Positions 17,077 to 26,315 of a stretch of DNA of 64,000 nucleotides are shown one piece after another. The notes beneath the pieces were generated by a model. That model had not been told where the DNA came from. It saw only the letters and a list, made by a program, of their open reading frames with translations, and ran no database searches. Positions within the stretch are counted from its first letter, which is position 1; every line of letters starts with the position of its first letter. A program made the translations under genes and the position numbers. This DNA is from Trinickia fusca (lineage in GTDB: Bacteria > Pseudomonadota > Gammaproteobacteria > Burkholderiales > Burkholderiaceae), in contig NZ_RBZV01000004.1 in assembly GCF_003628145.1 (NCBI RefSeq), forward strand, positions 358,998-422,997, read 5' to 3'.

Positions 17077-17373
17077 TCAGTGCTGCTCGAAGCGTGCAAA
17101 ACGTTTGTCGACGGCACGCTCCTCACTGAAGAAATCGATCACGCGCGCCGACGGCGGGCCGCGCCGCATCCATTCGAGCATGCGGTCGATCTGATTGGCC
17201 GGCCCTTGCAGCATCGCCTCGACCGACCCGTCGGAAAGATTGGCGACCCAGCCCGTGATACCGAGCGAATGGGCCTGCCGCACCGTGGCATGACGAAAGC
17301 CCACGCCCTGGACGACGCCGCGCACGCGCACGTAGTACGTCTCCATCCTCGTATTCAAATCGGGACCGCTCAT
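17077..17373 (-). CDS. acyP: Acylphosphatase
   Basis: 98 residues from the ATG at 17373, eight bases after AGGAG. A longer open frame upstream has no support. The signature METYYVRVRGVVQGVGFRHA holds the catalytic arginine of the VQGVGFR loop. GITGWVANLSDGSVEAMLQG carries the catalytic asparagine in the second motif (GWVANLSDG). It hydrolyses the carboxyl-phosphate bond of acyl phosphates such as 1,3-bisphosphoglycerate or carbamoyl phosphate. It is the first gene of a two-gene unit with rarD, with no spacing; the functional link between them is unclear. Confidence 0.95.
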   Translation of the reverse strand: MSGPDLNTRMETYYVRVRGVVQGVGFRHATVRQAHSLGITGWVANLSDGSVEAMLQGPANQIDRMLEWMRRGPPSARVIDFFSEERAVDKRFARFEQH

Positions 17374-17555
17374 GCCCGCTCTCCTGACCGCCCATTTCAA
17401 TCCGGCATTGTAGCCGCGCCAGGCTTGGCTCCGCCCGCAACACACCGCAACATGTTTTGGTGGCACTAAAGAAATCGCGGTGACCGGTCGTTAATATTCC
17501 TGATCGCATCGCACAAGCCAAGCGCGGCAACTCATGCGCGCCAGGAGACCTTTCG

Positions 17556-20500
17556 GTGGCCAAAAAGAACCACACAGCACGAGTCGATCGCTCGCGAGTC
17601 GTCAGGAGCTGGTTCGACGAACATAGCACCACCATCGTGACCGTCGCCGTCTGCGCGATCGCGGTCGGCATCGTCGCGTTCGGTGCCAGCCAGATCTTCG
17701 CCGCGCGCGAAATCGACGACGCACGGCTGCAGAAAGCGCTGCTCGTGCGCGACAATGTCGAAGGCCTCGAAGCGCTTTATGCAGAGGCCGACGCCGACTT
17801 CCTGCGACTCGTCGTCGATCCCGACTCGCACGCCGAGCCGTGGCCCGTCGAGCGCATCACGCAGGCGGAAACGGCGTTTGGTACGCTCGAACAAGCGTTT
17901 GCGAACACGCCCGAGCGGCTCACGAAAGTCGATGCGCTGCGCAACGCCACCCACGAATGGCAGCGCCGGCTCGCGCAGTCGACGCTCGGCGCGCGCACGA
18001 CCGGCAATACCGTCACGCTGCAACGCGATGCGCTACTGGCGGTCGACGAGACGCGCCACCGTGTCGCCACCGGCCTGCGCAGCCTCGACGCGACAGAAGA
18101 TCTGTCCGCCGGCGGCCGGGCGAGCCAGCTCGCGCGCCGGCACGCGTCGGAGCGCGTCGCCTTCGCCGCGGCGGCCACGGCGGCCTTCGTCTTCCTCGTC
18201 TACGGCTTCCTCGTCAATCACCGCATCGGCCTCGAGCGCGCCCGCGCACGGATCGCCGCGGAGGAAGGCGAAGTGCGCTTTCGTGAGTACTTCGAAGAGC
18301 ATCCGCTGCCGATGCTCATCTACGACGTCGACACGCTCACGGTCGCGGCGGCCAACGATGCGGCAGTCCGTCAATACGGCTATACCCGTGAGGAGTTCGA
18401 ACAGTTGCCGATCGGGGCGCTGCGTCCGCGCGAGGACGAACCCCAATTCCTCGCGCTGTTTGCCGAACTCGCGTCGAAGCCCGGCAAGCCGAGCGGCTCG
18501 CCGGGCGTGCTCCGTCACATGCATCGTGACGGCACGCTGTTCTTCGTCGAGCCGACCTTCCACTTCCTGACGTTTGCGAACCGGCGTGCCTGCTTCGTCG
18601 TCGCCATCAACGTCACCGAGAAGGAACACGCCAAGGAAGCGTTGCAAGAGTCGAAGCAGATGCTCGAAGCCGTCATCGACAGCGTGCCGCAGCGCATCTT
18701 CTGGAAGGACACGAACTCGCGCTACCTCGGATGCAACCGAGGCTTCACCGAAGACGTCGGCCTTGGCGACGCCTCGCAAGTGATCGGGCTCACCGATTAC
18801 GATCTGCCGTGGCATACGTCGGCTGCGAGCGCGCGCCGCCGTGATCGCGAAGTCATCGCAACGGGCAAGCCACTCGCGCAGTATGAGGAGTTTTCGCCGG
18901 CAGCCAACGGCGTCTGGCGTTGGCTGCGCAAAACGAAGGTGCCGCTCAGGAATGCGCGCGACGAAGTCATCGGTCTGCTGGCGACTTACGAAGACGTGAC
19001 CGAGCGCAAGCGTGTCGAGCTCGCGCTGCGTCTGCGCAGCCGCGCGCTCGATGCGATCGTCAATGCCGTCTTGATCACGCGCTCGACCGAGAGCGGCAAC
19101 CTGATCGAATACGCGAACCCGGCATTCGAGCGCATCACCGGCTATTCCATCGATGCCGTCATCGGCACCGATTGCCGCTTCCTGCAAGGCGACGACCGCG
19201 ACCAGGACGGTATCGAATCGATCCGCCGCGCGCTCGCCGAGGAACGCGAAGTGGCCACGCTGCTGCGCAACTACCGGCACGACGGCACACTGTTCTGGAA
19301 TCAGATCTACATCGCACCCGTGCGCGACGAAAACGGGCAGATCACGCACCACATCAGCGTGGTCAACGACGTGACCGAACTCGTGCAATCGCGCGACCTG
19401 CTCTGTCAGCAGGCCAACGTCGACTCTCTGACGGCGCTGCCCAATCGCAACCGCCTCAACGACCGGCTTGCGCAAGCGATTCGCGACGCACAAGCGACAG
19501 GCACGCGCGTCGCCCTCGTGTTCATGGACGTCGATCACTTCAAGGATGTCAACGACAGCCTTGGACACGGCGTCGGCGACCGGCTGTTGCAGGAGATCGG
19601 TGCGCGGCTGTCGGCGTGCGTCGGCGAAGCCGACACCGTGGCGCGCTACGGCGGCGACGAGTTCGTGATGCTCGTGAGCGAAGGCGGCACGCAGGACCGC
19701 CTGACCGAAGTCCTCGCGCGCGTGTCGCAGGCGTTCGCCCGTCCCGTCTGGATCGACGATACCGAATTCCATGTCGAGACGAGCATCGGCATCGCCACCT
19801 ATCCGACCGACGGCAGTGATGCGGAAACGCTGCTGCGCCGCGCCGATCTCGCGATGTACCGCGCAAAATCGAACGGCCGTAACGGCGTGCAGCGCTTCAC
19901 ACCCGAGCTCGGCAAGCGCGCGGACGAGCGGCTTGCGCTGTCGCGCCGCATGCGCACGGCGCTTGCGAACGGCGAATTCCGACTCGACTATCAGCCGCAG
20001 ATCGATCTGGAAACCAATCGCGTGACCGGCGTCGAAGCCCTGTTGCGCTGGCGCGATGCGGAGCTCGGCCCCGTGAGCCCGGCTACTTTCATTCCCATCG
20101 CCGAAGAGAATGGACTCATCGTGCCGATCGGCGAGTGGGTCATGCAGCAGGCGTGCTTCCAGGCACAGGTCTGGCAAGCGACGCTACCGGGGCTGCGCAT
20201 GTCGGTGAACCTCTCGCCACGGCAGTTCGCCCGCGGCGACATCGTGCGCGTGATCCAGCACGCGCTCGCCCTGGCACAGCTACCGGCGCATCTGCTCGAG
20301 CTCGAAATCACCGAAGGCGCGCTGCTGCATCTGGGCTCGCTCGACGTGCTGCGCGCGCTGCGCGCCACGGGTATCGACATCGCCATCGACGACTTCGGCA
20401 CCGGCTATTCGAGCCTTTCGTATATCCGCAACTTCCACGCGGAGCGCCTGAAGCTCGACATGTCGTTCGTGCGCGGCATCGGCGTGCATCGCGAAGACGA

Positions 20501-20708
20501 AGTGATTACGCGCGCGATCCTCTCGCTCGGACGCGCGCTCGGCTTCAAGGTGGTGGCCGAAGGCGTCGAGACCGACACGCAGCTCGCGTTCCTGCGCCGT
20601 CACGGCTGCAATGTCGTGCAGGGGTATCGCTTCGCCCGACCGATGCAGGCAGCCGAGGCCCACAACTTCATCCTGCAGTTCAACGAAGGCTCGCTCGCCT
20701 ACAGCTGA
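17556..20708 (+). CDS. Membrane PAS-PAS-PAS-GGDEF-EAL c-di-GMP protein
   Basis: 1050 residues from a GTG with AGGAG nine bases before. Two membrane spans (about 27-47 and 207-224) enclose a periplasmic helical sensor. Three PAS domains follow, starting near 243, 368 and 492; the third has the photoactive-like sequence GTDCRFLQGDDRDQ, resembling the LOV motif but with no flavin test possible here. GGDEF is at 699-703 (FMDVDHFKDVND before it). The inhibitory RxxD site reads GEAD, so product inhibition is probably absent. EAL is at 827-829, with NLSPRQF, ELEITEG, IDDFGTGYSS, KLDMSFVRG and VVAEGVE all present. Both cyclase and phosphodiesterase activities look possible. Confidence 0.93.
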   Translation: MAKKNHTARVDRSRVVRSWFDEHSTTIVTVAVCAIAVGIVAFGASQIFAAREIDDARLQKALLVRDNVEGLEALYAEADADFLRLVVDPDSHAEPWPVERITQAETAFGTLEQAFANTPERLTKVDALRNATHEWQRRLAQSTLGARTTGNTVTLQRDALLAVDETRHRVATGLRSLDATEDLSAGGRASQLARRHASERVAFAAAATAAFVFLVYGFLVNHRIGLERARARIAAEEGEVRFREYFEEHPLPMLIYDVDTLTVAAANDAAVRQYGYTREEFEQLPIGALRPREDEPQFLALFAELASKPGKPSGSPGVLRHMHRDGTLFFVEPTFHFLTFANRRACFVVAINVTEKEHAKEALQESKQMLEAVIDSVPQRIFWKDTNSRYLGCNRGFTEDVGLGDASQVIGLTDYDLPWHTSAASARRRDREVIATGKPLAQYEEFSPAANGVWRWLRKTKVPLRNARDEVIGLLATYEDVTERKRVELALRLRSRALDAIVNAVLITRSTESGNLIEYANPAFERITGYSIDAVIGTDCRFLQGDDRDQDGIESIRRALAEEREVATLLRNYRHDGTLFWNQIYIAPVRDENGQITHHISVVNDVTELVQSRDLLCQQANVDSLTALPNRNRLNDRLAQAIRDAQATGTRVALVFMDVDHFKDVNDSLGHGVGDRLLQEIGARLSACVGEADTVARYGGDEFVMLVSEGGTQDRLTEVLARVSQAFARPVWIDDTEFHVETSIGIATYPTDGSDAETLLRRADLAMYRAKSNGRNGVQRFTPELGKRADERLALSRRMRTALANGEFRLDYQPQIDLETNRVTGVEALLRWRDAELGPVSPATFIPIAEENGLIVPIGEWVMQQACFQAQVWQATLPGLRMSVNLSPRQFARGDIVRVIQHALALAQLPAHLLELEITEGALLHLGSLDVLRALRATGIDIAIDDFGTGYSSLSYIRNFHAERLKLDMSFVRGIGVHREDEVITRAILSLGRALGFKVVAEGVETDTQLAFLRRHGCNVVQGYRFARPMQAAEAHNFILQFNEGSLAYS

Positions 20709-20753
20709 ACGAGCTGAACGGCCGGCTGCGAGTAACCATCCGGCCGTCCCGAT

Positions 20754-20759
20754 TACAAT
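20754..20759 (+). promoter_or_regulatory. Candidate -10 box for hpnA
   Basis: TACAAT in CCGATTACAATCCGG, about 86 bp before the hpnA start and after the stop of the preceding gene. No clear -35 was found. Confidence 0.3.
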
Positions 20760-20845
20760 CCGGCGACACGCGACTGCAAAGCGCGGCCGATGCGCCTTGC
20801 ATGCAGCATCGCATCGCTTCGCAACGGATAAGGAAGACACCAGAA

Positions 20846-21856
20846 ATGACCGCTACTTCACGCGATCTCGTGCTCGTGACGGGCGCCTCGGGCTTCGTCG
20901 GCTCGGCCGTGGCACGTGCCGCCCTCGCACGCGGTTTCGCCGTGCGCGTACTCGTACGCGCGAACAGCCCGCGCAAGAACGTCGAGGCGCTGGATGCCGA
21001 AATCGTCGTCGGCGATATGCGCGACGAAGCCTCGATGCGCGCCGCCTTGCGTGGGGTCCGCTATCTCTTTCACGTCGCGGCCGACTATCGGCTGTGGGCT
21101 CCCGACCCCGCCGACATCGAGCGCGCGAACCTCGAAGGCACGGAAGCCACGATGCGCGCTGCGCTCGCCGAAGGCGTCGAACGGATCGTCTATACGAGCA
21201 GCGTCGCGACGCTGAAGGTCACGCGCGAAGGCAACGTCGCCGACGAAACCGCACCGTTGACTGCCGAGCAGGCCATCGGCGTCTACAAGCGCAGCAAGGT
21301 GCTGGCCGAACGCGCCGTCGAGCGCATGGTGGTTGAGCAGCGGCTGCCGGCCGTCATCGTCAATCCGTCGACGCCGATCGGCCCGCGCGACGTCAAGCCG
21401 ACGCCCACCGGCCGCATCATCGTCGAAGCCGCGCTCGGCAAGATTCCCGCATTCGTCGATACGGGCCTGAACCTCGTGCACGTCGACGACGTCGCCGAAG
21501 GACATTTGCTTGCGCTCGAGTGCGGACGCATCGGCGAGCGCTACATCCTCGGCGGCGAAAATCTGCCGCTCCAGCAAATGCTGGCCGACATCGCCGCAGA
21601 GACGGGCCGCAAGGCGCCCACGCTGAGCCTGCCTCGCTGGCCGCTCTATCCGCTGGCGTTCGGCGCGGAATGCGTCGCCAAGATCACGAAGCGTGAGCCG
21701 TTCGTCACGATCGACGCGCTCAAGATGGCCAAGAACAAGATGTATTTCACGTCGGCCAAGGCTGAGCACGAGCTTGGCTATCGTGCACGCCCGTATCGCG
21801 AGGGGCTGCGCGACGCGCTTGCCTGGTTCCGCGAAGCCGGCTATCTGGGCGCGTGA
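20846..21856 (+). CDS. hpnA: Hopanoid-associated sugar epimerase HpnA
   Basis: 336 residues from the ATG at 20846 (AAGGAAG upstream); the open frame reaches further back but that part overlaps the preceding gene. Rossmann motif LVTGASGFVGSAVARAAL, then VVGDMRDEASMRAAL, YLFHVAADYRLWAPDP, the active-site tyrosine/lysine in IGVYKRSKVLAERAVERM, and VNPSTPIGPRDVKPTPTGRI, characteristic of HpnA. It is an extended SDR enzyme tied to hopanoid side-chain sugars; its exact reaction is unproven. It opens the plus-strand part of the hopanoid locus. Confidence 0.92.
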   Translation: MTATSRDLVLVTGASGFVGSAVARAALARGFAVRVLVRANSPRKNVEALDAEIVVGDMRDEASMRAALRGVRYLFHVAADYRLWAPDPADIERANLEGTEATMRAALAEGVERIVYTSSVATLKVTREGNVADETAPLTAEQAIGVYKRSKVLAERAVERMVVEQRLPAVIVNPSTPIGPRDVKPTPTGRIIVEAALGKIPAFVDTGLNLVHVDDVAEGHLLALECGRIGERYILGGENLPLQQMLADIAAETGRKAPTLSLPRWPLYPLAFGAECVAKITKREPFVTIDALKMAKNKMYFTSAKAEHELGYRARPYREGLRDALAWFREAGYLGA

Positions 21857-21922
21857 GCACGCCGCGTGCATTTTGTTACAAGTCGTGACGCGCGCAGGAG
21901 AATGAAGCCGGCGCGCAGCCGG

Positions 21923-21928
21923 TAGAAT
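21923..21928 (+). promoter_or_regulatory. Candidate -10 box (TAGAAT)
   Basis: GGTAGAAT, 26 bp before the start at 21954. The same GGTAGAAT string precedes ispH at 24002-24009, and GGTATACT precedes the nuclease and hpnN. Confidence 0.35.
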
Positions 21929-21953
21929 CGCGGGTTCTTTCCAGTCCAGAGCC

Positions 21954-22454
21954 ATGCCGCGCATGAACCTTCACGAACAGATCGAGGCGCTCGAGGCGAG
22001 TGTCGATCGGCTGAACGAGATCGACAAGCTCGCGCAGGCCGCCCTCGCCGCGGCCGCCGAGCGCAGCCACGCAGACGAGGCCGTCGCGGCACCCGCCCCG
22101 TCCGAGCCCGTCGCCCCCGCCGTCGAGGAAAAACCGACGCTGCGCGTCGCACGCCCCTCGCAAAACGAAATCACGCTGACGATCGGCGCTCAATCGGTCA
22201 CGCTGCAGCCCGAGCAGATCGGCAGGCTCATCGAGGAGCTCGCCAACGCGCGCGCGTCGATGCAGCCGGAGCCGCCGACGTCGCTCCCGCAAGGCTGGCG
22301 TTTCGCCGCAACGAAGAACCCGATGATGGCGATCAAGAAGCAAGCGAACGGCGATCGCCTGCTATTGGCGCGCCATACGGGCCACGGCTGGGTGCCGTTC
22401 ACGTTTTCGGCCGACGCGGCCGTAGAGCTCTACATGATGCTCGCGCAGAGCTGA
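21954..22454 (+). CDS. Conserved hypothetical protein
   Basis: 166 residues from the ATG at 21954; 21963 (MNLHEQ) is an alternative. The N-terminus is a helical, coiled-coil-prone segment (HEQIEALEASVDRLNEIDKL), followed by an Ala/Pro/Glu linker. The C-terminal domain (about 70-166) reads ITLTIGAQSVTLQPEQIGRL and PQGWRFAATKNPMMAIKKQ, ending AVELYMMLAQS. No signal or membrane segment. I do not recognise the family. It lies between hpnA and hpnB but ends convergently with hpnB, so a hopanoid role is only suggested by position. Confidence 0.75.
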   Translation: MPRMNLHEQIEALEASVDRLNEIDKLAQAALAAAAERSHADEAVAAPAPSEPVAPAVEEKPTLRVARPSQNEITLTIGAQSVTLQPEQIGRLIEELANARASMQPEPPTSLPQGWRFAATKNPMMAIKKQANGDRLLLARHTGHGWVPFTFSADAAVELYMMLAQS

Positions 22455-22476
22455 CAGCGAAGCCGCAGCCAAAGCT

Positions 22477-22496
22477 GAAGCGCTTTTCAGCGCTTC
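22477..22496. terminator. Stem-loop between convergent genes
   Basis: GAAGCGCT-TTTC-AGCGCTTC, a perfect 8-bp stem with a 4-base loop, between the stop of the hypothetical gene (22454) and the hpnB stop (22519). It may act on both strands, though a strong T-run is missing. Confidence 0.45.
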
Positions 22497-22518
22497 CATG
22501 CCTTTTCGGCCACGCTGC

Positions 22519-23691
22519 TCACTGGTCCTGTATAGGGGCCTGCACGCGCGCCTTCCACTGCCCGCCCTTGCCCCGCCAATAACGCACAGCCGACGCGATC
22601 GTCGCACCGACATAGAACAGCGCAACGAGCGGCAATGCGGGCGCCCAGGCCGGCGAGCGGCCGTAATAGCGCAGCATCGGCGCATAGGCGCAGGACATGG
22701 CCAGCCAGGCAAGCCACGCGGGCCAGCCGAGCCGCCCCAGCACGAGCGCGACGATTGGCGGCGTCAGATAGATCAGCGTCATGCCGATCAGCGTGCCGAC
22801 CAGCAGCCACGGCGAATAGCGCAGTTGCGTGAACGCCGTGCGCGCAATCATGTTCCAGATCTCGCCCGGGCCGTCGTAGGGGCGCAGCGACACGCTATTG
22901 GCGGCCACGTCGAGCCGGATCGGATGCCGGCCCGTGCCGCGATGCTTGATCCGTGCGGCAAGGCTGCAATCGTCGATGAGCGCGTCGCGGATCGATTCGA
23001 TGCCGCCCGCTTCCTCGAGCGCCGAGCGCTTGACGAGCATGCAGCCGCCGGCGGCCGCGGCGGTTTTGTTGCGCGGGTTGTTGACCCAGGCGAACGGGTA
23101 CAGCTTCGCGAAGAAGAATACGAAGGCCGGAATCAGCGCCTTCTCCCAGAACGAATCGCAACGCAGACGCACCATCAGCGAGACGAGATCGCGCCCCTCG
23201 TTCGTTGCGCGCGCCACGAGTTGCGTGACGGCGTCGCGCGGATGGCCGATGTCGGCATCGGTCAACAGCAGGTAATCGGCCGGCAAACCCAGCGATTTGA
23301 CCGCGGCGATGCCTTGCGACTGCGCCCATACCTTGCCCGACCATCCGGCTGGCAACGGCTTTGCGGCGATCACCGTGAGCCGCTCAGGACACCTGAGCGA
23401 CAGCGCCGCGGCCCGCGCGGCATCGGCCGTGCCGTCGGTGCTGTGGTCGTCGACGACGATGACGTGGAACGAGCCCGCATGATCCTGGGCCAGCAGCGAC
23501 GAAACCGCCCGGGCAATCACGTCCGCCTCATTGCGTGCCGGCACGACGGCAACGACAGCCGGCCAGACTTCGCGCGGCTCGATCGCCATGAGCGACGCGG
23601 GACGGGTGCGCCAGAAACCGCCGCGCGCGAACAGCAGCACGCACCAGATCAGCAGCGAGACGATCGAGAGGGCGAACAGCAGGGCCGTCAT
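22519..23691 (-). CDS. hpnB: Hopene-associated glycosyltransferase HpnB
   Basis: 390 residues from the ATG at 23691 (GGGAGG six bases before); the frame runs on to 23970 without support. An N-terminal membrane span (ALLFALSIVSLLIWCVLLF) precedes a GT2 domain with VVAVVPARNEADVIARAV, VVDDHSTDGTADA, a DxD-type LLLTDADIGH, and an acceptor-site motif IDDCSLAARIKH. Three further hydrophobic spans end the protein (LLVGTLIGMTLIYLTPPIVA and others). Length and topology match HpnB of hopanoid clusters. It presumably transfers a sugar in hopanoid or related lipid modification. It is opposite in direction to hpnA and ispH. Confidence 0.92.
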   Translation of the reverse strand: MTALLFALSIVSLLIWCVLLFARGGFWRTRPASLMAIEPREVWPAVVAVVPARNEADVIARAVSSLLAQDHAGSFHVIVVDDHSTDGTADAARAAALSLRCPERLTVIAAKPLPAGWSGKVWAQSQGIAAVKSLGLPADYLLLTDADIGHPRDAVTQLVARATNEGRDLVSLMVRLRCDSFWEKALIPAFVFFFAKLYPFAWVNNPRNKTAAAAGGCMLVKRSALEEAGGIESIRDALIDDCSLAARIKHRGTGRHPIRLDVAANSVSLRPYDGPGEIWNMIARTAFTQLRYSPWLLVGTLIGMTLIYLTPPIVALVLGRLGWPAWLAWLAMSCAYAPMLRYYGRSPAWAPALPLVALFYVGATIASAVRYWRGKGGQWKARVQAPIQDQ

Positions 23692-24003
23692 GCGCGCCTC
23701 CCGATACGGCAGGCGCGGACGGCGCGGCGGTGCGATAGGCCCGATGGCGCCGACCTCATCAACCCGAAACACGCGCCGGCAATGGAAAAGTTCTTGTTGG
23801 AATTGACGTCCATGCTGTGCAGACCGGCAATCAGTCAGAGTAATTAGTAAAGAGAACGTAAGGTTCTCGGCAAGGCCGCCCAGTTTACCGGGGTAGGGCC
23901 GAGGCTGTCGCGAACCAGGCCAAGGGGCCCGTCGCGCAAGCCCTATAGGGCATTCTCGCAACGCTCGCAAGCCCCCTTTGAAGCGCTATCTGCCTGATAG
24001 CGG

Positions 24004-24009
24004 TAGAAT
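24004..24009 (+). promoter_or_regulatory. Candidate -10 box for ispH-hpnH
   Basis: TAGAAT in GCGGTAGAATGCGCG. A TTGAAG at 23978-23983 could be the -35 but the 20-bp spacing is long. Transcription from here would give a leader of about 115 bases that includes the hairpin at 24060-24110. Confidence 0.35.
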
Positions 24010-24059
24010 GCGCGTTTTGAAGTCTGCCGGCGATCCTGCCCGCTTTCTAATAATAGTTG

Positions 24060-24110
24060 GAATCAGGGCGACCAAGCCGTTCGAGATTGGCTTGCTCCTT
24101 GCTCTGATTC
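24060..24110 (+). promoter_or_regulatory. Long hairpin in the ispH leader
   Basis: GAATCAGGGC (24060-24069) pairs with GCTCTGATTC (24101-24110) over ten positions, one of them G-U. Inside, CAAGCC (24073-24078) pairs with GGCTTG (24089-24094) around a 10-base loop. The structure ends 19 bases before the ispH ATG. There is no T-run, so attenuation by a simple terminator is not indicated; translational control or mRNA protection is possible. Confidence 0.5.
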
Positions 24111-24129
24111 AGTCGGAGTTCGCCAGAAC

Positions 24130-25068
24130 ATGCGAGTCATCCTTGCTCAACCCCGCGGCTTTTGTGCGGGGGTCGTCCGTGCGATCGAGATCGTCGACCG
24201 CGCGCTGCAACGACACGGCGCCCCGGTTTATGTGCGCCACGAGATCGTCCATAACCGTCACGTCGTCGAGAACCTGCGCAGCAAAGGCGCCCGTTTCGTC
24301 GAGGAACTCGACGAAGTGCCGCATGGCGCGGTCGCCATTTTCAGCGCGCACGGCGTAGCGCAAAGCGTCGAGCGCGACGCCGAAACGCGCGGCCTCGACG
24401 TGCTCGATGCCACCTGCCCGCTCGTCACGAAGGTGCACGTGCAAGGGCGTCAGTACGTGGCGGCCGGCCGCACGCTGATCCTGATCGGCCACGCGGGCCA
24501 CCCCGAAGTCGAAGGGACGATCGGCCAGATCCCGGGCAAGGTGCTGCTCGTGCAAAGCGAAGCCGAAGTCGCGAGCCTCGATTTGCCGCTCGACACGCCG
24601 CTCGCGTACGTGACGCAAACGACGCTGTCGGTCGACGATACGCGTGGCATCATCGAAGCGCTCACGCGTCGCTTCTCGGATATCGTGGGCCCCGACACGC
24701 GCGATATCTGCTATGCGACCCAGAACCGCCAGGCCGCGGTGCGCGAGCTCAGCGAGCACGTCGACGTGCTGCTGGTGGTGGGCGCAACGAACAGCTCCAA
24801 CTCCAACCGTCTGCGCGAAATCGGCGCGGAAAGCGGTGTGCCGAGCTATCTGGTCGCCGACGGTTCCGAAGTGAAGGCCGAATGGTTCGCTGGGGCGCAG
24901 ACGGTCGGCATCACGGCCGGTGCATCGGCGCCCGAGGAAATGGTCGAACATGTCATCGGCGCATTGCGCGCGCTGGGCCCCGTCGAAGTGACGACGATGG
25001 CCGGCCGCGAGGAAAAAGTCGAATTCAAGCTGCCGGCGAAGCTCTCCGAGCCCGTCGCGGCACGCTAA
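24130..25068 (+). CDS. ispH: 4-hydroxy-3-methylbut-2-enyl diphosphate reductase
   Basis: 312 residues. The three iron-sulfur cysteines are in QPRGFCAGV (C12), [12 protein letters not shown] (C96) and [10 protein letters not shown] (C194). The [10 protein letters not shown] motif with its catalytic glutamate, and [11 protein letters not shown], are also present. It makes IPP and DMAPP in the last step of the MEP pathway, supplying precursors for squalene and hopanoids. It lies 17 bp before hpnH and is evidently co-transcribed. Proteobacterial ispH often follows fkpB; here the pairing with hpnH suggests a copy dedicated to, or co-regulated with, hopanoid synthesis. A structured leader precedes it. 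Confidence 0.97.
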   Translation: MRVILAQPRGFCAGVVRAIEIVDRALQRHGAPVYVRHEIVHNRHVVENLRSKGARFVEELDEVPHGAVAIFSAHGVAQSVERDAETRGLDVLDATCPLVTKVHVQGRQYVAAGRTLILIGHAGHPEVEGTIGQIPGKVLLVQSEAEVASLDLPLDTPLAYVTQTTLSVDDTRGIIEALTRRFSDIVGPDTRDICYATQNRQAAVRELSEHVDVLLVVGATNSSNSNRLREIGAESGVPSYLVADGSEVKAEWFAGAQTVGITAGASAPEEMVEHVIGALRALGPVEVTTMAGREEKVEFKLPAKLSEPVAAR

Positions 25069-25085
25069 AGTTTAAGGAGGACGCC

Positions 25086-26243
25086 TTGTCGATCCCGCTG
25101 TTGCAAAAAGTTCGCGTTGGCTCGTACATCTTTCGCCAGCACATCTCCGGCAATAAACGCTACCCGCTCGCGCTGATGCTCGAGCCGCTGTTCCGCTGCA
25201 ACCTCGCCTGTAACGGCTGCGGCAAGATCGACTATCCGGACCCGATCCTCAATCAACGGCTGTCGCTCGAGGAATGCCTCGGCGCCGTCGATGAGTGCGG
25301 TGCGCCGGTCGTCTCGATCGCAGGCGGCGAGCCCCTGCTGCACAAGGAAATGCCGCAGATCGTGAAGGGCATCATCGCGCGCAAGAAGTTCGTGTACCTG
25401 TGCACGAACGCGCTGCTGATGGAAAAGAAGATGGACGACTACGAGCCGAGCCCGTACTTCGTGTGGTCGGTCCACCTCGACGGCGACAAGGAGATGCACG
25501 ATCACTCGGTGTCGCAGGAAGGCGTCTACGACAAGTGCATCGCAGCCATTCGCGAAGCGAAGCGCCGCGGCTTCCGCGTCAACATCAACTGCACGCTGTT
25601 CAACGACGCGAAGCCCGAACGCGTGGCCGCGTTCTTCGACACGCTCGGCCCGATCGGCGTCGACGGCATCACGGTGTCGCCGGGTTATGCGTATGAGCGC
25701 GCACCCGATCAGCAGCACTTCCTGAACCGCGACAAGACCAAGCACCTGTTCCGCGAGATCTTCAAGCGCGGCAATCGTGGCAAGAATTGGTCGTTCAGCC
25801 AGTCGGCGATGTTCCTCGACTTCCTGGCCGGCAACCAGACCTACCACTGCACGCCGTGGGGCAACCCCGCGCGTACCGTGTTCGGCTGGCAGCGTCCGTG
25901 CTACCTGGTCGGCGAAGGTTATGCCAAGACCTTCAAGGAACTGATGGAAACCACCGACTGGGACGCCTACGGCACCGGCAACTACGAAAAGTGCGCCGAC
26001 TGCATGGTCCACAGCGGTTTCGAAGCGACGGCCGTGATGGATACCGTCGCGCATCCGCTGAAGGCGCTGGGCGTCAGCCTGCGCGGCCCGAAGGTCGAAG
26101 GCGCGTTCACGAAGGACATCCCGCTCGACAAGCAGCGTCCGGCCGAATACGTGTTCTCGCGCCACGTCGAGATCAAGCTCGACGAGATCAAGCGCTCCAC
26201 CAGCGCGAAGAAGGGCGAAACCCAGGCGGCCACGGCGCATTGA
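25086..26243 (+). CDS. hpnH: Adenosyl-hopene transferase HpnH (radical SAM)
   Basis: 385 residues from a TTG at 25086, with a near-perfect AAGGAGG six bases before; no ATG fits as well. The radical-SAM cluster motif is C38-x3-C42-x2-C45 in FRCNLACNGCGK. SIAGGEPLLHKEMPQI is the glycine-rich SAM motif. Further cysteines near the C-terminus (NYEKCADCMVHSGFEA) are typical of the family. HpnH couples adenosine to diploptene, the first step of C35 hopanoid synthesis. It forms a two-gene unit with ispH and ends at a strong terminator. Confidence 0.97.
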   Translation: MSIPLLQKVRVGSYIFRQHISGNKRYPLALMLEPLFRCNLACNGCGKIDYPDPILNQRLSLEECLGAVDECGAPVVSIAGGEPLLHKEMPQIVKGIIARKKFVYLCTNALLMEKKMDDYEPSPYFVWSVHLDGDKEMHDHSVSQEGVYDKCIAAIREAKRRGFRVNINCTLFNDAKPERVAAFFDTLGPIGVDGITVSPGYAYERAPDQQHFLNRDKTKHLFREIFKRGNRGKNWSFSQSAMFLDFLAGNQTYHCTPWGNPARTVFGWQRPCYLVGEGYAKTFKELMETTDWDAYGTGNYEKCADCMVHSGFEATAVMDTVAHPLKALGVSLRGPKVEGAFTKDIPLDKQRPAEYVFSRHVEIKLDEIKRSTSAKKGETQAATAH

Positions 26244-26287
26244 GCAGCACTGCCACGGCTCACGCCAAGGTGAGGTAATACGGGAGA

Positions 26288-26315
26288 AGCGCGACGGATG
26301 CCGTCGCGCTTTTTT
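26288..26315 (+). terminator. Rho-independent terminator after hpnH
   Basis: AGCGCGACGG-ATG-CCGTCGCGCT is a perfect 10-bp stem with a 3-base loop, followed by a run of six T (26310-26315). It lies 45 bp after the hpnH stop and closes the ispH-hpnH unit. Confidence 0.9.

Noticed and set aside
18033-20177. 714-residue minus-strand open frame inside the GGDEF-EAL gene
   Set aside because: Antisense to a gene with all catalytic motifs; no ribosome site or family pattern.
22498-23847. 449-residue plus-strand open frame opposite hpnB
   Set aside because: Antisense shadow; HpnB motifs on the minus strand are unambiguous.
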